Assembly: GCF_049060325.1 (NCBI RefSeq)
Contig: NZ_JBMGPW010000006.1
Span: 124,001 to 188,000 of the forward strand
Source: Vescimonas sanitatis
GTDB taxonomy: Bacteria; Bacillota; Clostridia; Oscillospirales; Oscillospiraceae
Reading direction: 5' to 3'
Length of the DNA: 64,000 nucleotides
Below the pieces are notes generated by a model that ran no database searches, had not been told where the DNA came from, and saw nothing but the letters and a program-made list of their open reading frames with translations. The stretch's first letter is position 1, and each line of letters starts with the position of its first letter. Made by a program: the position numbers and the translations under genes. This document shows positions 24,703-33,596 of the stretch, piece by piece.

Positions 24703-25884
24703 ATGGTCATCGGTATCGTCTGCGAATTTGACCCCCTCCACAGGGGACACGCCCGCCTTCTCTCCCACGCCCGCGCCTTGGGCGCGGACACGGTGGTCTG
24801 CGCCATGAGCGGCTCCTTCACCCAGCGGGGCAGCTTCGCCGCCCTGTCCAAAACGGCGCGCGCCGAGATGGCGGTCCGCTGCGGCGCTGACCTGGTGCTG
24901 GAGCTCCCCACGCCCTGGGCCATGTCCCCGGCGGAGACCTTCGCCCGCGGCGGCGTGCGGCTGCTGGCCCTTGCCGGGGCCGATACCCTCCTGTTTGGCA
25001 GCGAGTGTGGGGATCTGCCCGCCCTGCGGTGTCTGGCCGACTGCCTGGACAGCCCCACCTTTGCCGATCACCTTACCGCCGTGCCGGAGTCGGGCCTGAC
25101 CTTCGCCGCCCGTCGTCAGGCTGCCGCCGCATCCCTGCTGGACAATGCTACCGCCGCCCTTCTGCAAAGTCCCAACAACACCCTGGCCGTGGAGTATCTC
25201 CGCGCCCTGCGCCATACCCGCAGCGCCATGACGCCATGCACACTCCGCCGTGAGGGTGCCGGCCATGACGGCGCTCCGGAGGGGGATACCGCCTCGGCCT
25301 CCTTTCTGCGTGAATTGCTGCGGCAGGGCAGGGGGGAGACCGCCTGTGCCTATATGCCCACCCCGGCGGCGGACGTCCTCCGCCGTGAGCTGGCCGCAGG
25401 CCGCATTGCCGACGGCACCCTCTGTGAGCGCGCGATACTGGTCCGCTTCCGTGCCATGACCGAGGCGGATTGGCGTCCCTACGACCCAGGAAACGAGGGC
25501 CTGTACCACAGGCTGTATCAGGCATCCCGCGACGCCTGCACCGTGGCAGAGATGCTCTCCGCTGCAAAAACCAAGCGCTATCCCCTTGCCCGCCTGCGCC
25601 GTATGGTCCTCAGCGCCTACCTGCAATTACCGCCTGCGCCGGAGCGTGTGCCCTACCTCCGCGTGTTGGCTGCCAATGCCGCGGGCCGCGCACATTTGCG
25701 CTGTTTGCGGGATGCCGGTGCCCCGGTGCTGACGAAGCCTGCCGACGTTCCGGCGCTGGGGCCGGCGGCGGAGGAGCTGTTCACTCTGGAGTCCCGCTGT
25801 ACCGACCTGTATGTGCTGGCCCGCCCGGACCTGTCCCAGGCCGCCCCCGGCCAGGACTACCGTACCACACCGGTCATAGTGTAA
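24703..25884 (+). CDS. tmcAL: tRNA(Met) cytidine acetate ligase
   Basis: 393 residues, standard for TmcAL (formerly YlbM). Nucleotidyltransferase motif near the N-terminus: GIVCEFDPLHRGHARLL (HxGH type). It activates acetate with ATP and acetylates the wobble cytidine 34 of elongator tRNA(Met). Further family stretches: SGSFTQRGSFAALSK and LELPTPWAMSPAETFA. Divergent from mtnN. AAAGGAG precedes the ATG. Confidence 0.92.
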   Translation: MVIGIVCEFDPLHRGHARLLSHARALGADTVVCAMSGSFTQRGSFAALSKTARAEMAVRCGADLVLELPTPWAMSPAETFARGGVRLLALAGADTLLFGSECGDLPALRCLADCLDSPTFADHLTAVPESGLTFAARRQAAAASLLDNATAALLQSPNNTLAVEYLRALRHTRSAMTPCTLRREGAGHDGAPEGDTASASFLRELLRQGRGETACAYMPTPAADVLRRELAAGRIADGTLCERAILVRFRAMTEADWRPYDPGNEGLYHRLYQASRDACTVAEMLSAAKTKRYPLARLRRMVLSAYLQLPPAPERVPYLRVLAANAAGRAHLRCLRDAGAPVLTKPADVPALGPAAEELFTLESRCTDLYVLARPDLSQAAPGQDYRTTPVIV

Positions 25885-25885
25885 A

Positions 25886-25922
25886 CAGACGCAGCCCCCG
25901 CCAAAGGCGGGGGCTGCGTCTG
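25886..25922. terminator. Bidirectional terminator between tmcAL and ilvA
   Basis: Seventeen-base-pair perfect stem (25886-25902 with 25906-25922), loop AAA, between convergent genes. Confidence 0.88.
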
Positions 25923-25925
25923 TAT

Positions 25926-27125
25926 TCACTGCTCCTCTACCACATAGCCCTTTCGCCGCAGAGAGCCGAAGATCTCCTGAATATGGGCCTTGTCTCGGGT
26001 CTCCAGCGACAGATTTACCACGCAGGAGCCGATGGCGGCCTTGGTGTTGCGGCGCTCGTGGTTCACGTCCAGCACGTTTGCGCCCAGGGACGACACCACC
26101 TCCAGGAACGACGCCAGCGCGTGGGGCTGGTCCGGCAGCACCGTGGAGAAGCTCACTGTCCGCCCCTCCTTGGCGAGGCCCCGGGTCAGGATGCGCTCCA
26201 GCATGGTCACGTCCACATTGCCGCCGGACAGCAGAGCGCACACCGTTTTGCCCTCGGTGTTCACCTTGTGGTACATGGCGGCGGCGATACCCACGGCGCC
26301 TGCGCCCTCGGCCACCAGCTTCTGCTTTTCCAGCACCGTCAGGATGGCGCTGGCGATCTCACCCTCGCTGACCGTCACCACCTCGTCCACGTACTCCCGG
26401 CACATATCGAACGTCAGATCACCGGGAGTCTTGACCTTGATACCGTCGGCCACCGTATCCACGCTGCTGAGGGTGATGATCTTTCCCTCCTTCAGGGACT
26501 CAGCCATGCTGGGTGCGCCGGCGGCCTGTACGCCGATAATGCGGCACTGGGGCCTCAGGTTCTTCACCGCGTAGGCCAGCCCCGCGATCAGTCCGCCGCC
26601 GCCGATGGGCACGAAGATCATATCCACGTCCGGCAGCTGCTCCAGGATCTCCAGGCCGATGGTGCCCTGTCCGGCCATAATGCTGTAATCGTTGAAGGGG
26701 TGTATAAACGTCAGCCCCTGCTCGTCCCGCAGGCGCACCGCCTCGGCATAGGCGTCGTCGTACACGCCGGGTACCAGTACCACGTTGGCGCCGTAGCTGC
26801 GGGTGGCCTCGATCTTGGAGATGGGCGCGCCCTCCGGGATGCAGATGGTGGCCTTGATGCCCATATCCCGGGCGGCAAAGGCCACGCCCTGGGCGTGATT
26901 GCCGGCGGAGCAGGCGATGACGCCCCGTTCCTTCTCCTCGTCGGAGAGGGTGGCGATCTTGTAGTACGCGCCCCGCAGCTTGAACGCGCCGGTTTTTTGC
27001 AGGCAGTCCGCTTTCAAATAGAACTCGCACCCCGGCACCAGCCCCTTGGTGGGGATCACCGGTGTCCGGTTGATGACGGGCTTCAGCACCCGCTGTGCGT
27101 CGTGCAGCATGGCCATGGAGATCAT
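25926..27125 (-). CDS. ilvA: Threonine ammonia-lyase (with C-terminal ACT domain)
   Basis: 399 residues from ATG 27125, which has GAGGAGG eight bases upstream (an ATG at 27146 precedes that site). PLP lysine in TGAFKLRGAYYKI; phosphate loop SAGNHAQGVA; GGGGLIAGLA. The last 80 residues (VSFSTVLPDQPHALASFLEV) form an ACT domain as in the catabolic/short IlvA and TdcB-like forms. Deaminates threonine to 2-oxobutanoate, for isoleucine synthesis or catabolism; no ilv genes are adjacent. Confidence 0.94.
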   Translation of the reverse strand: MISMAMLHDAQRVLKPVINRTPVIPTKGLVPGCEFYLKADCLQKTGAFKLRGAYYKIATLSDEEKERGVIACSAGNHAQGVAFAARDMGIKATICIPEGAPISKIEATRSYGANVVLVPGVYDDAYAEAVRLRDEQGLTFIHPFNDYSIMAGQGTIGLEILEQLPDVDMIFVPIGGGGLIAGLAYAVKNLRPQCRIIGVQAAGAPSMAESLKEGKIITLSSVDTVADGIKVKTPGDLTFDMCREYVDEVVTVSEGEIASAILTVLEKQKLVAEGAGAVGIAAAMYHKVNTEGKTVCALLSGGNVDVTMLERILTRGLAKEGRTVSFSTVLPDQPHALASFLEVVSSLGANVLDVNHERRNTKAAIGSCVVNLSLETRDKAHIQEIFGSLRRKGYVVEEQ

Positions 27126-27155
27126 AAAATGCGCCTCCTCATTCAATATAGGTAA

Positions 27156-27184
27156 ATTTTATCACACCGTTTTGCTCCGTGCAA
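27156..27184 (-). promoter_or_regulatory. ilvA promoter
   Basis: Minus strand TTGCAC (27179-27184), 17-base spacer, TAAAAT (27156-27161). Confidence 0.65.
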
Positions 27185-27285
27185 GGCGTATGGCAAACAA
27201 AATTTTCAAATTTGTGCGCCGCAGGCGGACACACAGGCGTTTCCGGCGCACACCGCCCCAAAAGTACCAAAATCGCAAAAATATC

Positions 27286-27313
27286 TTGACTTTTGCCGTG
27301 CTTCCGGTATAAT
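27286..27313 (+). promoter_or_regulatory. rpsF-ssb-rpsR promoter
   Basis: TTGACT (27286-27291), 16-base spacer, perfect TATAAT (27308-27313). Confidence 0.85.
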
Positions 27314-27316
27314 AAT

Positions 27317-27368
27317 ATGGCTTGCGTCTGCAAGCATATCCTTGCTCTCATCCGAGAATGAGGGCCAT
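27317..27368 (+). promoter_or_regulatory. Probable S6 (rpsF) ribosomal leader
   Basis: An outer stem ATGGC (27317-27321) with GCCAT (27364-27368) encloses GCTTGC-GTCT-GCAAGC and a CTCAT/ATGAG hairpin with a CCGAGA loop. Known rpsF leaders bind the S6:S18 dimer through a CCG-containing element, and this operon encodes both proteins. Assignment is by resemblance. Confidence 0.6.
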
Positions 27369-27392
27369 TTGTCCAAAAGGAGGTGCAAAAGT

Positions 27393-27689
27393 ATGGCTAA
27401 GATTTCCGCCAACTACGAGGTCGTTTACATCATCGACCCTGCACAGGGTGAGGAGGCTGTTGCCGCCACCGTGGCAAAGTTCCAGTCCCTGGCAGAGCAG
27501 AACGCGACCGACGTGGTAGTCGATGAGTGGGGCAAGCGTCGCCTGGCTTACGCGATCGACTACAAGACCGAGGGCTATTATGTGCTGATGAGCTTCACCA
27601 GCGGCCCGGAATTCCCCAAGGAGCTGGATCGTATCCTGGGCATTACCGAGGGTATCATGCGTTCCATGATCGTCTGCAAGGGCGAGTAA
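27393..27689 (+). CDS. rpsF: Ribosomal protein S6 (bS6)
   Basis: 98 residues from ATG 27393 with AAAAGGAGG upstream. NYEVVYIIDPAQGEEAVAAT and DEWGKRRLAYAIDYKTEGYY are diagnostic. Forms a dimer with S18, encoded two genes down. Confidence 0.97.
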   Translation: MAKISANYEVVYIIDPAQGEEAVAATVAKFQSLAEQNATDVVVDEWGKRRLAYAIDYKTEGYYVLMSFTSGPEFPKELDRILGITEGIMRSMIVCKGE

Positions 27690-27701
27690 GGGAGTACAGC
27701 A

Positions 27702-28175
27702 ATGCTGAACAAGATCTTTATCATGGGTCGCTTGACCCGTGACCCGGAGCTGCGCCGTACGCAGTCCGGTACCCCCGTCACCAGCTTCTCTCTGGCTGTG
27801 GATCGTGATTACAAGACACAGTCCGGCGAGAAGGAGACGGACTTCATCGATGTGGTCGCCTGGCGCGCCACCGCGGAGTTCGTGGCCAAGTACTTTACCA
27901 AGGGCCGTATGGCCGTGGTAGAGGGCCGGCTCCAGATCCGCGCCTGGCAGGACAAGGAGGGCAACAACCGCCGCAGCGCCGAGGTCGTGGCCGACAATGT
28001 CTACTTCGGCGACTCCCGCCGCGACAGCGACGGCAGCAGCGGCGGCAATTACGCCAACAACAGCTACGGCGGCAATAACGGCGGCTACTCCGCCCCTGCC
28101 GGCGGCTACGCTGCGCCCGTAGGCGGCTCCGGATTTTCCGAGATCGATGAAGAGGACGGCGACCTGCCGTTCTGA
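27702..28175 (+). CDS. ssb: Single-stranded DNA-binding protein
   Basis: 157 residues. OB fold: NKIFIMGRLTRDPELRRTQS and KETDFIDVVAWRATAEFVAK. A Gly/Asn/Tyr-rich linker (about 115-145) leads to the acidic tip EEDGDLPF, which recruits repair and replication proteins. Between rpsF and rpsR as in most Bacillota. Confidence 0.97.
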   Translation: MLNKIFIMGRLTRDPELRRTQSGTPVTSFSLAVDRDYKTQSGEKETDFIDVVAWRATAEFVAKYFTKGRMAVVEGRLQIRAWQDKEGNNRRSAEVVADNVYFGDSRRDSDGSSGGNYANNSYGGNNGGYSAPAGGYAAPVGGSGFSEIDEEDGDLPF

Positions 28176-28215
28176 TGTGCAAGGCACATGACATTTTATA
28201 AAGGAGGAAACTTCC

Positions 28216-28467
28216 ATGGCTATGGAACGCGAAAATAGACCCGTTCGCGGTGCCGGCAAGCGCCGCAAGAAGGTTTGCCAGTTCTGCGTGGACAAGTGCG
28301 AGTGCATCGATTACAAGGACGCCGCTAAGCTGCGCCGCTTCATCTCCGAGCGCTCCAAGATCCTGCCCCGCCGTACCACCGGCACCTGCGCTATGCATCA
28401 GCGCCAGCTCACCGAGGCCATCAAGCGCGCTCGTCAGATCGCCCTGCTGCCCTTCGTGACCGAGTAA
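28216..28467 (+). CDS. rpsR: Ribosomal protein S18 (bS18)
   Basis: 83 residues. KVCQFCVDKCECIDYKD carries a Cys cluster seen in zinc-type S18; RTTGTCAMHQRQLTEAIKRA is diagnostic. Confidence 0.97.
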   Translation: MAMERENRPVRGAGKRRKKVCQFCVDKCECIDYKDAAKLRRFISERSKILPRRTTGTCAMHQRQLTEAIKRARQIALLPFVTE

Positions 28468-28480
28468 TTGAACCGAAAAA

Positions 28481-28512
28481 AACAAGACCGGCGGAGCCGG
28501 TCTTGTTTTTTT
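28481..28512 (+). terminator. Terminator of rpsF-ssb-rpsR
   Basis: AACAAGACCGGC (28481-28492) pairs with GCCGGTCTTGTT (28496-28507), followed by TTTTT. Confidence 0.93.
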
Positions 28513-28583
28513 GCTGTTCCCTCCGTGGGATTTCTGGTAAAATAGTGTATCATACAGAAGAAACCACAGGGAGGAGGGAGCGC

Positions 28584-29123
28584 GTGGACGACAGACAACT
28601 GATGGCGAGCATCGCCGGCGGTGATGAGGCCGCGCTTCAATCGCTGCTGCGCCGGTTCACGCCGATGCTGCGCTATATCCTGCGCCCCCTCCTGCCGGAC
28701 GAGCGGGACAGGGAGGAGTGCCTGGCGGACATCTCCCTGCGGATCTGGCGCGGCGCTGCCGGCTTTGACGGTGACAAAGGCAGCCTCAACGGCTGGCTGA
28801 CGGCGCTGGCCCGCAACACGGCACTGAACCGCGCCCGCGCCCGCCGCGGAGACGACGTGCCGCTGGAGGACACCGTTCCCCACAGCGGCGGCAGCGCCGA
28901 GGACGCCCTGCTCCGCCGGGAGCAGCGCGCCAGACTCCGCGCCGTTATCGCCGCCCTGCCGGTGCAGGAGCGCGACCTGTTCTACCGGAAATACTACTAC
29001 TGCCAGTCCACCGCCCAGATGGCCGCCGAGCTGAGCCTGACGGAGCGGGCCGTGGAGGGGCGGCTGTATCGCCTGCGGCAGAGCCTGCGCCAACAGTTGG
29101 GAGGTGATTTCTGTGACGGATGA
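28584..29123 (+). CDS. RNA polymerase sigma factor, sigma-70/ECF type
   Basis: 179 residues from a GTG at 28584 with GGAGGAGGGAG upstream. Region 2: LLRRFTPMLRYILRPLL through ISLRIWRGAAGFD and GWLTALARNTALNRAR. Region 4: LPVQERDLFYRKYYY and MAAELSLTERAVEGRLYRL (helix-turn-helix). No SigI or SnoaL extension. Its stop overlaps the next gene by 11 bases, the usual sigma/anti-sigma arrangement. Confidence 0.9.
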   Translation: MDDRQLMASIAGGDEAALQSLLRRFTPMLRYILRPLLPDERDREECLADISLRIWRGAAGFDGDKGSLNGWLTALARNTALNRARARRGDDVPLEDTVPHSGGSAEDALLRREQRARLRAVIAALPVQERDLFYRKYYYCQSTAQMAAELSLTERAVEGRLYRLRQSLRQQLGGDFCDG

Positions 29124-30624
29124 CCTGCGTTTTGACGAGCTGCTCCGCGAGGACGCCGCCGCCCTGCCGCCGCCCGCCGACGGAGAGATCACCCCGTGGC
29201 GCACGGCCATGGACCGCATCCTCTGGGGCATGGGGCTGACCACCATCACACTGAATTTCCTCTGGCTGGACGTGCTTCTGCCCGCCATCGGCGCGGTGCT
29301 GCTGGTGCTGGGCTTCCGTACCCTGCGGCGGGAGAACGCCCCTCTCCGCTGGGGCTATCGGCTGGCGCTGCTGGCGCTGGCCATCCGCTTCGCCGGGGAC
29401 GTGCTTGCCGCCCTGCCGGTGGATGTGGGGAACGCCCCCGCCTACGTCCACATCCCGGTGACGCTGGCGCTGTACGTCTGTCTCTGGCGGGGCATGGTGG
29501 GCGTGTCCCGCGCCGCCGGAGCCGAAAAGCCCGCCGCCCCCGCCGCCGGTGCTATGGCCGTGTTCTACGCGGCGCTGACGGCGCTGGCGCTGATCGGGCT
29601 GGAGGGCTGGCTGCTGGTGCTGCCGCTGCTGGCGCTCTATCTCTTCCTGCTGCGCAGCATGGTCAGGCTGTCCCGCTCCCTGACGGACACCGGCTACGCC
29701 ATCACCGCCGCGCCGGTGCGCCTGTCGGACAGCGCGGTGCTGTGGAGCGCGCTGGGCGCGCTGCTGGCGGCGGTGCTGCTGACGGCATTCCTGGGGCAGC
29801 GGTATCCCATGGACTGGCATACCCGCAGCGACGCACCCCAAAGCGTGCCCATCCGGCAGGAGCTGCTGGAAAAGGGCTTCCCGTCCTACGTCCTCGATGA
29901 CCTGACCGCCGAAGAGGTCTCCCGTATGGCCGGTGCCGTAAGGGTGTACCGTCAGGTGGAACGCCTGTACAGCGATACGGACCACCGCACCATCACCACC
30001 ACCCACTATATGAGTGACCCGGACCGTCCGCTGGTCTACGACCACACCATCACCGACGTGGATGGAGAGGGGGAGCGCCACTATACCTACGTCTACCGTG
30101 TCTATGATACGCTGGAGCAGACCATGACCCATGTGGCCGTGGAATTGCCGGAGGAGGACGGTGTCCGCCGCTATATCTATATCCACCACCTGACCTACGC
30201 CGCCCCGCCCAGCCCCTACACCGAGATGCTGGAACTGTGGCCGGCGTGGCAGACGCAGGGCGACTGGTTCCCCGGCGGCCATGTCAGCGGCCGCGTCCTC
30301 TGCGAGAGAAACGGCACGGTGCAGGCCGCCGCCTTCCACACGCTGAAGAGCGGCAGCCAACAGGTCAGCGACCTCTTCGGCACCCGCCAGACCCAGCGGA
30401 TCACCGCCGGCTGGTCCTTCCCCCGCGGCGTCGAAAGCCCCCGCGCCTACGTTTTCTACGACGCCCTCCGCGGCCAGGACGGCTGGGTCATCGAGAGCTG
30501 GGCCAACTACGTCTGCCAGACCGCCCCGGTCTACCCCTTCCGTGACGCCGCCGCCCTCTGGCACAGCTACGGCAGCGACGCCTACTCCCTCCGCCAGACC
30601 GCCCTTCAGGTATTCGACGGATAA
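29113..30624 (+). CDS. Membrane protein, probable anti-sigma factor with large exterior domain
   Basis: 503 residues from GTG 29113 (GGGAGG at 29099-29104). A short cytoplasmic N-terminus is followed by about six membrane segments up to residue 240 (for example LPAIGAVLLVLGF, ALLALAIRFAGDVLAAL, LLVLPLLALYLFLL, ALLAAVLLTAFLG). The remaining 260 residues, with many aromatic and acidic residues, would lie outside. Translational overlap with the sigma factor suggests it holds or releases it. I recognise no named domain, so anti-sigma function is inferred from context. Confidence 0.6.
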   Translation: MTDDLRFDELLREDAAALPPPADGEITPWRTAMDRILWGMGLTTITLNFLWLDVLLPAIGAVLLVLGFRTLRRENAPLRWGYRLALLALAIRFAGDVLAALPVDVGNAPAYVHIPVTLALYVCLWRGMVGVSRAAGAEKPAAPAAGAMAVFYAALTALALIGLEGWLLVLPLLALYLFLLRSMVRLSRSLTDTGYAITAAPVRLSDSAVLWSALGALLAAVLLTAFLGQRYPMDWHTRSDAPQSVPIRQELLEKGFPSYVLDDLTAEEVSRMAGAVRVYRQVERLYSDTDHRTITTTHYMSDPDRPLVYDHTITDVDGEGERHYTYVYRVYDTLEQTMTHVAVELPEEDGVRRYIYIHHLTYAAPPSPYTEMLELWPAWQTQGDWFPGGHVSGRVLCERNGTVQAAAFHTLKSGSQQVSDLFGTRQTQRITAGWSFPRGVESPRAYVFYDALRGQDGWVIESWANYVCQTAPVYPFRDAAALWHSYGSDAYSLRQTALQVFDG

Positions 30625-30634
30625 GCACAAAAAG

Positions 30635-30664
30635 CAGCCCCTCCGGCCTTGGCCGGAGGGGCTG
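30635..30664 (+). terminator. Hairpin terminator after the membrane protein
   Basis: CAGCCCCTCCGGCC (30635-30648) pairs with GGCCGGAGGGGCTG (30651-30664). A second stem, CAGGCACTCCCCC with GGGGGAGTGCCTG (30675-30712), follows, and lies just past the stop of the convergent cysteine desulfidase gene. Confidence 0.75.
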
Positions 30665-30717
30665 TTCGTATTTTCAGGCACTCCCCCTGGCGGAAGCCGG
30701 GGGGAGTGCCTGTGACT

Positions 30718-31986
30718 TTACTCCGTCATGATTTTCAGGATCACCCGGTCGGTCTCCCGCATGCCCTGCGCGGCCAGCACGCCTACGTTCCGGACGGTGT
30801 CCTCCACATCAGCGCCCAGAATACCGTCGCCGGGGCGGAAGTTGTTGCCGCCGGCGTACATGTCGTAGCCCAAGATGCCGCAGTCCACGCCCATGGCGAT
30901 CTTGCTGGCGCAGCTGGCCTTGGCACCGTCGCAAATGCAGCCGGAGATCATGGCCACGGCGTTTTCCAGCGTGTGGCTGATGCCCTCGCAGTCCGCGCCC
31001 CGCAACCACGCGATGCCGCAGCCCGCGCCCACACCGGCGCTGACCGCGCCGCAGTAGGCGCTCAGCCGCCCGATGCCGGTCTTCTGGTGTATGGTGATCA
31101 GGTCGCTGAGACACACCGCCCGCAGGATGGTGTCGTCATCCGCGCCCATGAGCTTGCCGTATTTCCATACGGGCACCGAGGCGGTGATGCCCTGATTGCC
31201 GGAGCCGGATACGATGACCACCGGCATTTCACAGCCGTTCATCCGTGCGTCCGAGCCGGCGGCCGCCCATGCCCGCGCCTGTGTCGCCCAGTCCTGACTG
31301 CTCTCCAGCAGAGTGGAGCCGATGTTGGCGCCCCAGCTGTTTCGCAGCCCCTCGGCGGCGATGGCGGTGTTTTTCTCGATCTGCCGTCCCACCGTGGGCA
31401 GGATGGCGTCTATAGGTACAGTTTCGGCGAATGTGATGATGTCTCTGACGTTCAGCACGGACTTGTCCTGCAAATGGTCCTCGGCGTTGCCCGTGACCGG
31501 CAGCTCCCGCAGGATATCTCCGTCCCGCTCCATGTAGATGATGTTCGTATGATTGTTGGCCACCCGCACACAGGCGCGATGCCCCTCCCGCCAGCCGGTG
31601 AGCTTGATATCCAGCAGACACGGCGTTTCGGGACAGGTCACGCGGATGTCGGTGCTGTCCAGATACGTCTGGATGGCAGCCACATCCGCCTCCGTCACGT
31701 TGGCGATGACCTGAAGCTCTGCGTCGGCGTCGCCGGCCACTATGCCCACGGCGATGGCGGCGTCGATGCCCCGGCGTCCTCCTGTGTTGGGGACGACCAC
31801 GGACTTCACATTCTTCAGGATGTTCCCGCTGATCTCAGCCAGGATCTTTTCCGGTTTTCCGCCCAACACCTCGCGCAGTTTTGCGGCACAGTACGCGACG
31901 GCGATGGGCTCTGTACACCCTGTGGCCAGCAGGAGCTCCTCCTGCAGTATCGCCGTGTAGGCGGCGATCTTAGAGTCGTTCAGCAT
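30718..31986 (-). CDS. L-cysteine desulfidase / serine dehydratase-like protein (CyuA/UPF0597 family)
   Basis: 422 residues from ATG 31986 (AAAGGAGA upstream). TGCTEPIAVAYCAAKLREVL and NTGGRRGIDAAIAVG are hallmarks of the UPF0597/CyuA family, which binds an iron-sulfur cluster; likely cluster cysteines include those in SGCICDGAKASCASK and TGCTEP. Members degrade L-cysteine to pyruvate, ammonia and sulfide. The serine acetyltransferase for cysteine synthesis lies two genes upstream, so opposite steps of cysteine balance are neighbours. Confidence 0.85.
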   Translation of the reverse strand: MLNDSKIAAYTAILQEELLLATGCTEPIAVAYCAAKLREVLGGKPEKILAEISGNILKNVKSVVVPNTGGRRGIDAAIAVGIVAGDADAELQVIANVTEADVAAIQTYLDSTDIRVTCPETPCLLDIKLTGWREGHRACVRVANNHTNIIYMERDGDILRELPVTGNAEDHLQDKSVLNVRDIITFAETVPIDAILPTVGRQIEKNTAIAAEGLRNSWGANIGSTLLESSQDWATQARAWAAAGSDARMNGCEMPVVIVSGSGNQGITASVPVWKYGKLMGADDDTILRAVCLSDLITIHQKTGIGRLSAYCGAVSAGVGAGCGIAWLRGADCEGISHTLENAVAMISGCICDGAKASCASKIAMGVDCGILGYDMYAGGNNFRPGDGILGADVEDTVRNVGVLAAQGMRETDRVILKIMTE

Positions 31987-32047
31987 CACACATTCTCCTT
32001 TGTTCAGTTGTTGTATTCTGTCGGCCCTTCGGCCGGATAGCCCTTCT

Positions 32048-32527
32048 TTACAGTGCGGGCACGTCATCCTCCTGCTGCACCCAGTCCTGCACGTCCACGA
32101 CCTCAAATTCCGTCTCCGTCTTCCGTATGACCACCTTGCTGATACCCGCGTTGATCACCTGCCTGCGGCACATGGCGCAGCTGGTGGCGTCGCCCAGCAG
32201 CGCCCCGGTCCGGCCGTCCCTGCCCACCAGATACAGCGTGCTGCCCACCATATCCCGGCGGCTGGCGGAGATAATGGCGTTGGCCTCGGCGTGAACGCTG
32301 CGGCACAGCTCGTATCGCTCTCCCCGGGGCACCTGCATGGCCTCCCTGGTGCAGAACCCCATGTCCACGCAGTTCTTCCGTCCCCGCGGCGCGCCGTTGT
32401 AGCCCGTGGAGATGATCTCGTCGTTCTTCACGATGATGGCCCCGTATACCCGGCGCAGACAGGTCGCCCGTTCCAGCACCGTCTCCGCAATATCCAGATA
32501 GTAGTTTTCCTTGCTGATGCGCCCCAT
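32048..32527 (-). CDS. Deoxycytidylate (dCMP) deaminase family protein
   Basis: 159 residues from ATG 32527 (AAGGAGA upstream). Zinc deaminase motifs HAEANAI and SCAMCRR are present, with GYNGAPRGRKNCVDMGFC, as in the dCMP deaminase/ComEB group. Converts dCMP to dUMP for thymidylate supply. Sixty-one bases before the desulfidase gene, probably one transcript. Confidence 0.9.
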   Translation of the reverse strand: MGRISKENYYLDIAETVLERATCLRRVYGAIIVKNDEIISTGYNGAPRGRKNCVDMGFCTREAMQVPRGERYELCRSVHAEANAIISASRRDMVGSTLYLVGRDGRTGALLGDATSCAMCRRQVINAGISKVVIRKTETEFEVVDVQDWVQQEDDVPAL

Positions 32528-32560
32528 AGCTGTGTCTCCTTGCACTGTATTCTATCAAAT

Positions 32561-32590
32561 ATTATAATACATGGCACCCATCCCTGACAA
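32561..32590 (-). promoter_or_regulatory. Promoter of the dCMP deaminase-desulfidase pair
   Basis: Minus strand TTGTCA (32585-32590), 18-base spacer, TATAAT (32561-32566). Confidence 0.7.
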
Positions 32591-32681
32591 GCGGCGTTTT
32601 TCCCCGCGATACTCGTCGATACGCTGAAATTCCGCGCCAAAAACTATGCAAATAGCCGGGTGCCTGCGCTGCGGCAGCATA

Positions 32682-32709
32682 AAAGGACGGCCTTGCAGCC
32701 GTCCTTTTC
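32682..32709 (-). terminator. Terminator of the serine acetyltransferase gene
   Basis: AAAAGGACGGC (32682-32692) pairs with GCCGTCCTTTT (32699-32709). Confidence 0.88.
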
Positions 32710-32721
32710 CCTCCTGCGCGG

Positions 32722-33579
32722 TCACTCCGCGTTTTTGAATACCGTCTCCGGCGCCGTGATGACCACCCGCGTGTTGTCCGCCACCGACCCGGTGAGGAAT
32801 GCGTTGCCGCCCACCACCGAGTGCTCGCCGATCACCGTCTCGCCGCCCAGAATGGAGGCGCCGGAGTAGATAGTCACATAGTCGCACACTGTGGGGTGCC
32901 GCTTTCCCGGCAGGCTGGCATGGCCTGCCCGGGGGGACAGTGCGCCCAGCGTCACACCCTGATACAGCTTCACATGGCTGCCGATCACCGTCGTCTCGCC
33001 GATAACGATGCCTGTGCCGTGGTCGATGAAGAACCACGGCCCGATCTGCGCGCCGGGGTGGATGTCGATACCCGTCCGGCTGTGGGCGTACTCCGTCATC
33101 ATCCGGGGGATCATGGGAACCTGCCGCAGGTACAGCTCGTGGGCAATGCGGTATACGAAGATGGCGAACAGCCCCGGATAGGCGAAAATGATCTCCTCCT
33201 TGTCCGCCGCTGCCGGATCGCCGTCAAACGTGGCCTCAATGTCCGTCATCAGTGTCTGCTGTATGCGGGGCAGCTGCTCCAGTATCTCATGGGTCAGCGC
33301 CGCCGCGGCAAAGGCCTGGCCCTCCGGCAGCGCCAGCGCCACCTGTGCCGTCAGCGCCGTCTCGATACGCTCCAGCAGCAGCGCGGCGTAGTTCTCCGGC
33401 GGCAGCGCCATCAGCTGCGCGTCACCGAAATATGCCGGGAACAGCAGCCGCCGAAACTCCTTGATGATGCCGATGATGGCACCCCTGTCCGGCAGCCGCA
33501 GCTTTTTGCCGTACAACGGCACCGCCGCGTGTGTCATATTTTCCGCCATCGCCTTGGCGATCTCCGCGTTGGAAGTCAT
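32722..33579 (-). CDS. Serine O-acetyltransferase (CysE/EpsC family)
   Basis: 285 residues. N-terminal helical domain (1-150), then the left-handed beta-helix of hexapeptide repeats: SRTGIDIHPGAQIGPWFFID, HGTGIVIGETTVIGSHVKLY and ILGGETVIGEHSVVGGNAF. Catalytic Asp/His lie in FIDHGTG and the HP of RHPTV. Makes O-acetylserine, the committed step of cysteine synthesis. Start ATG 33579 follows GAGAGGAGA. Preceded by a Cys-rich leader peptide gene and an attenuator-like terminator, so cysteine supply probably controls it. Confidence 0.92.
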   Translation of the reverse strand: MTSNAEIAKAMAENMTHAAVPLYGKKLRLPDRGAIIGIIKEFRRLLFPAYFGDAQLMALPPENYAALLLERIETALTAQVALALPEGQAFAAAALTHEILEQLPRIQQTLMTDIEATFDGDPAAADKEEIIFAYPGLFAIFVYRIAHELYLRQVPMIPRMMTEYAHSRTGIDIHPGAQIGPWFFIDHGTGIVIGETTVIGSHVKLYQGVTLGALSPRAGHASLPGKRHPTVCDYVTIYSGASILGGETVIGEHSVVGGNAFLTGSVADNTRVVITAPETVFKNAE

Positions 33580-33596
33580 AGTCCTTGTCTCCTCTC

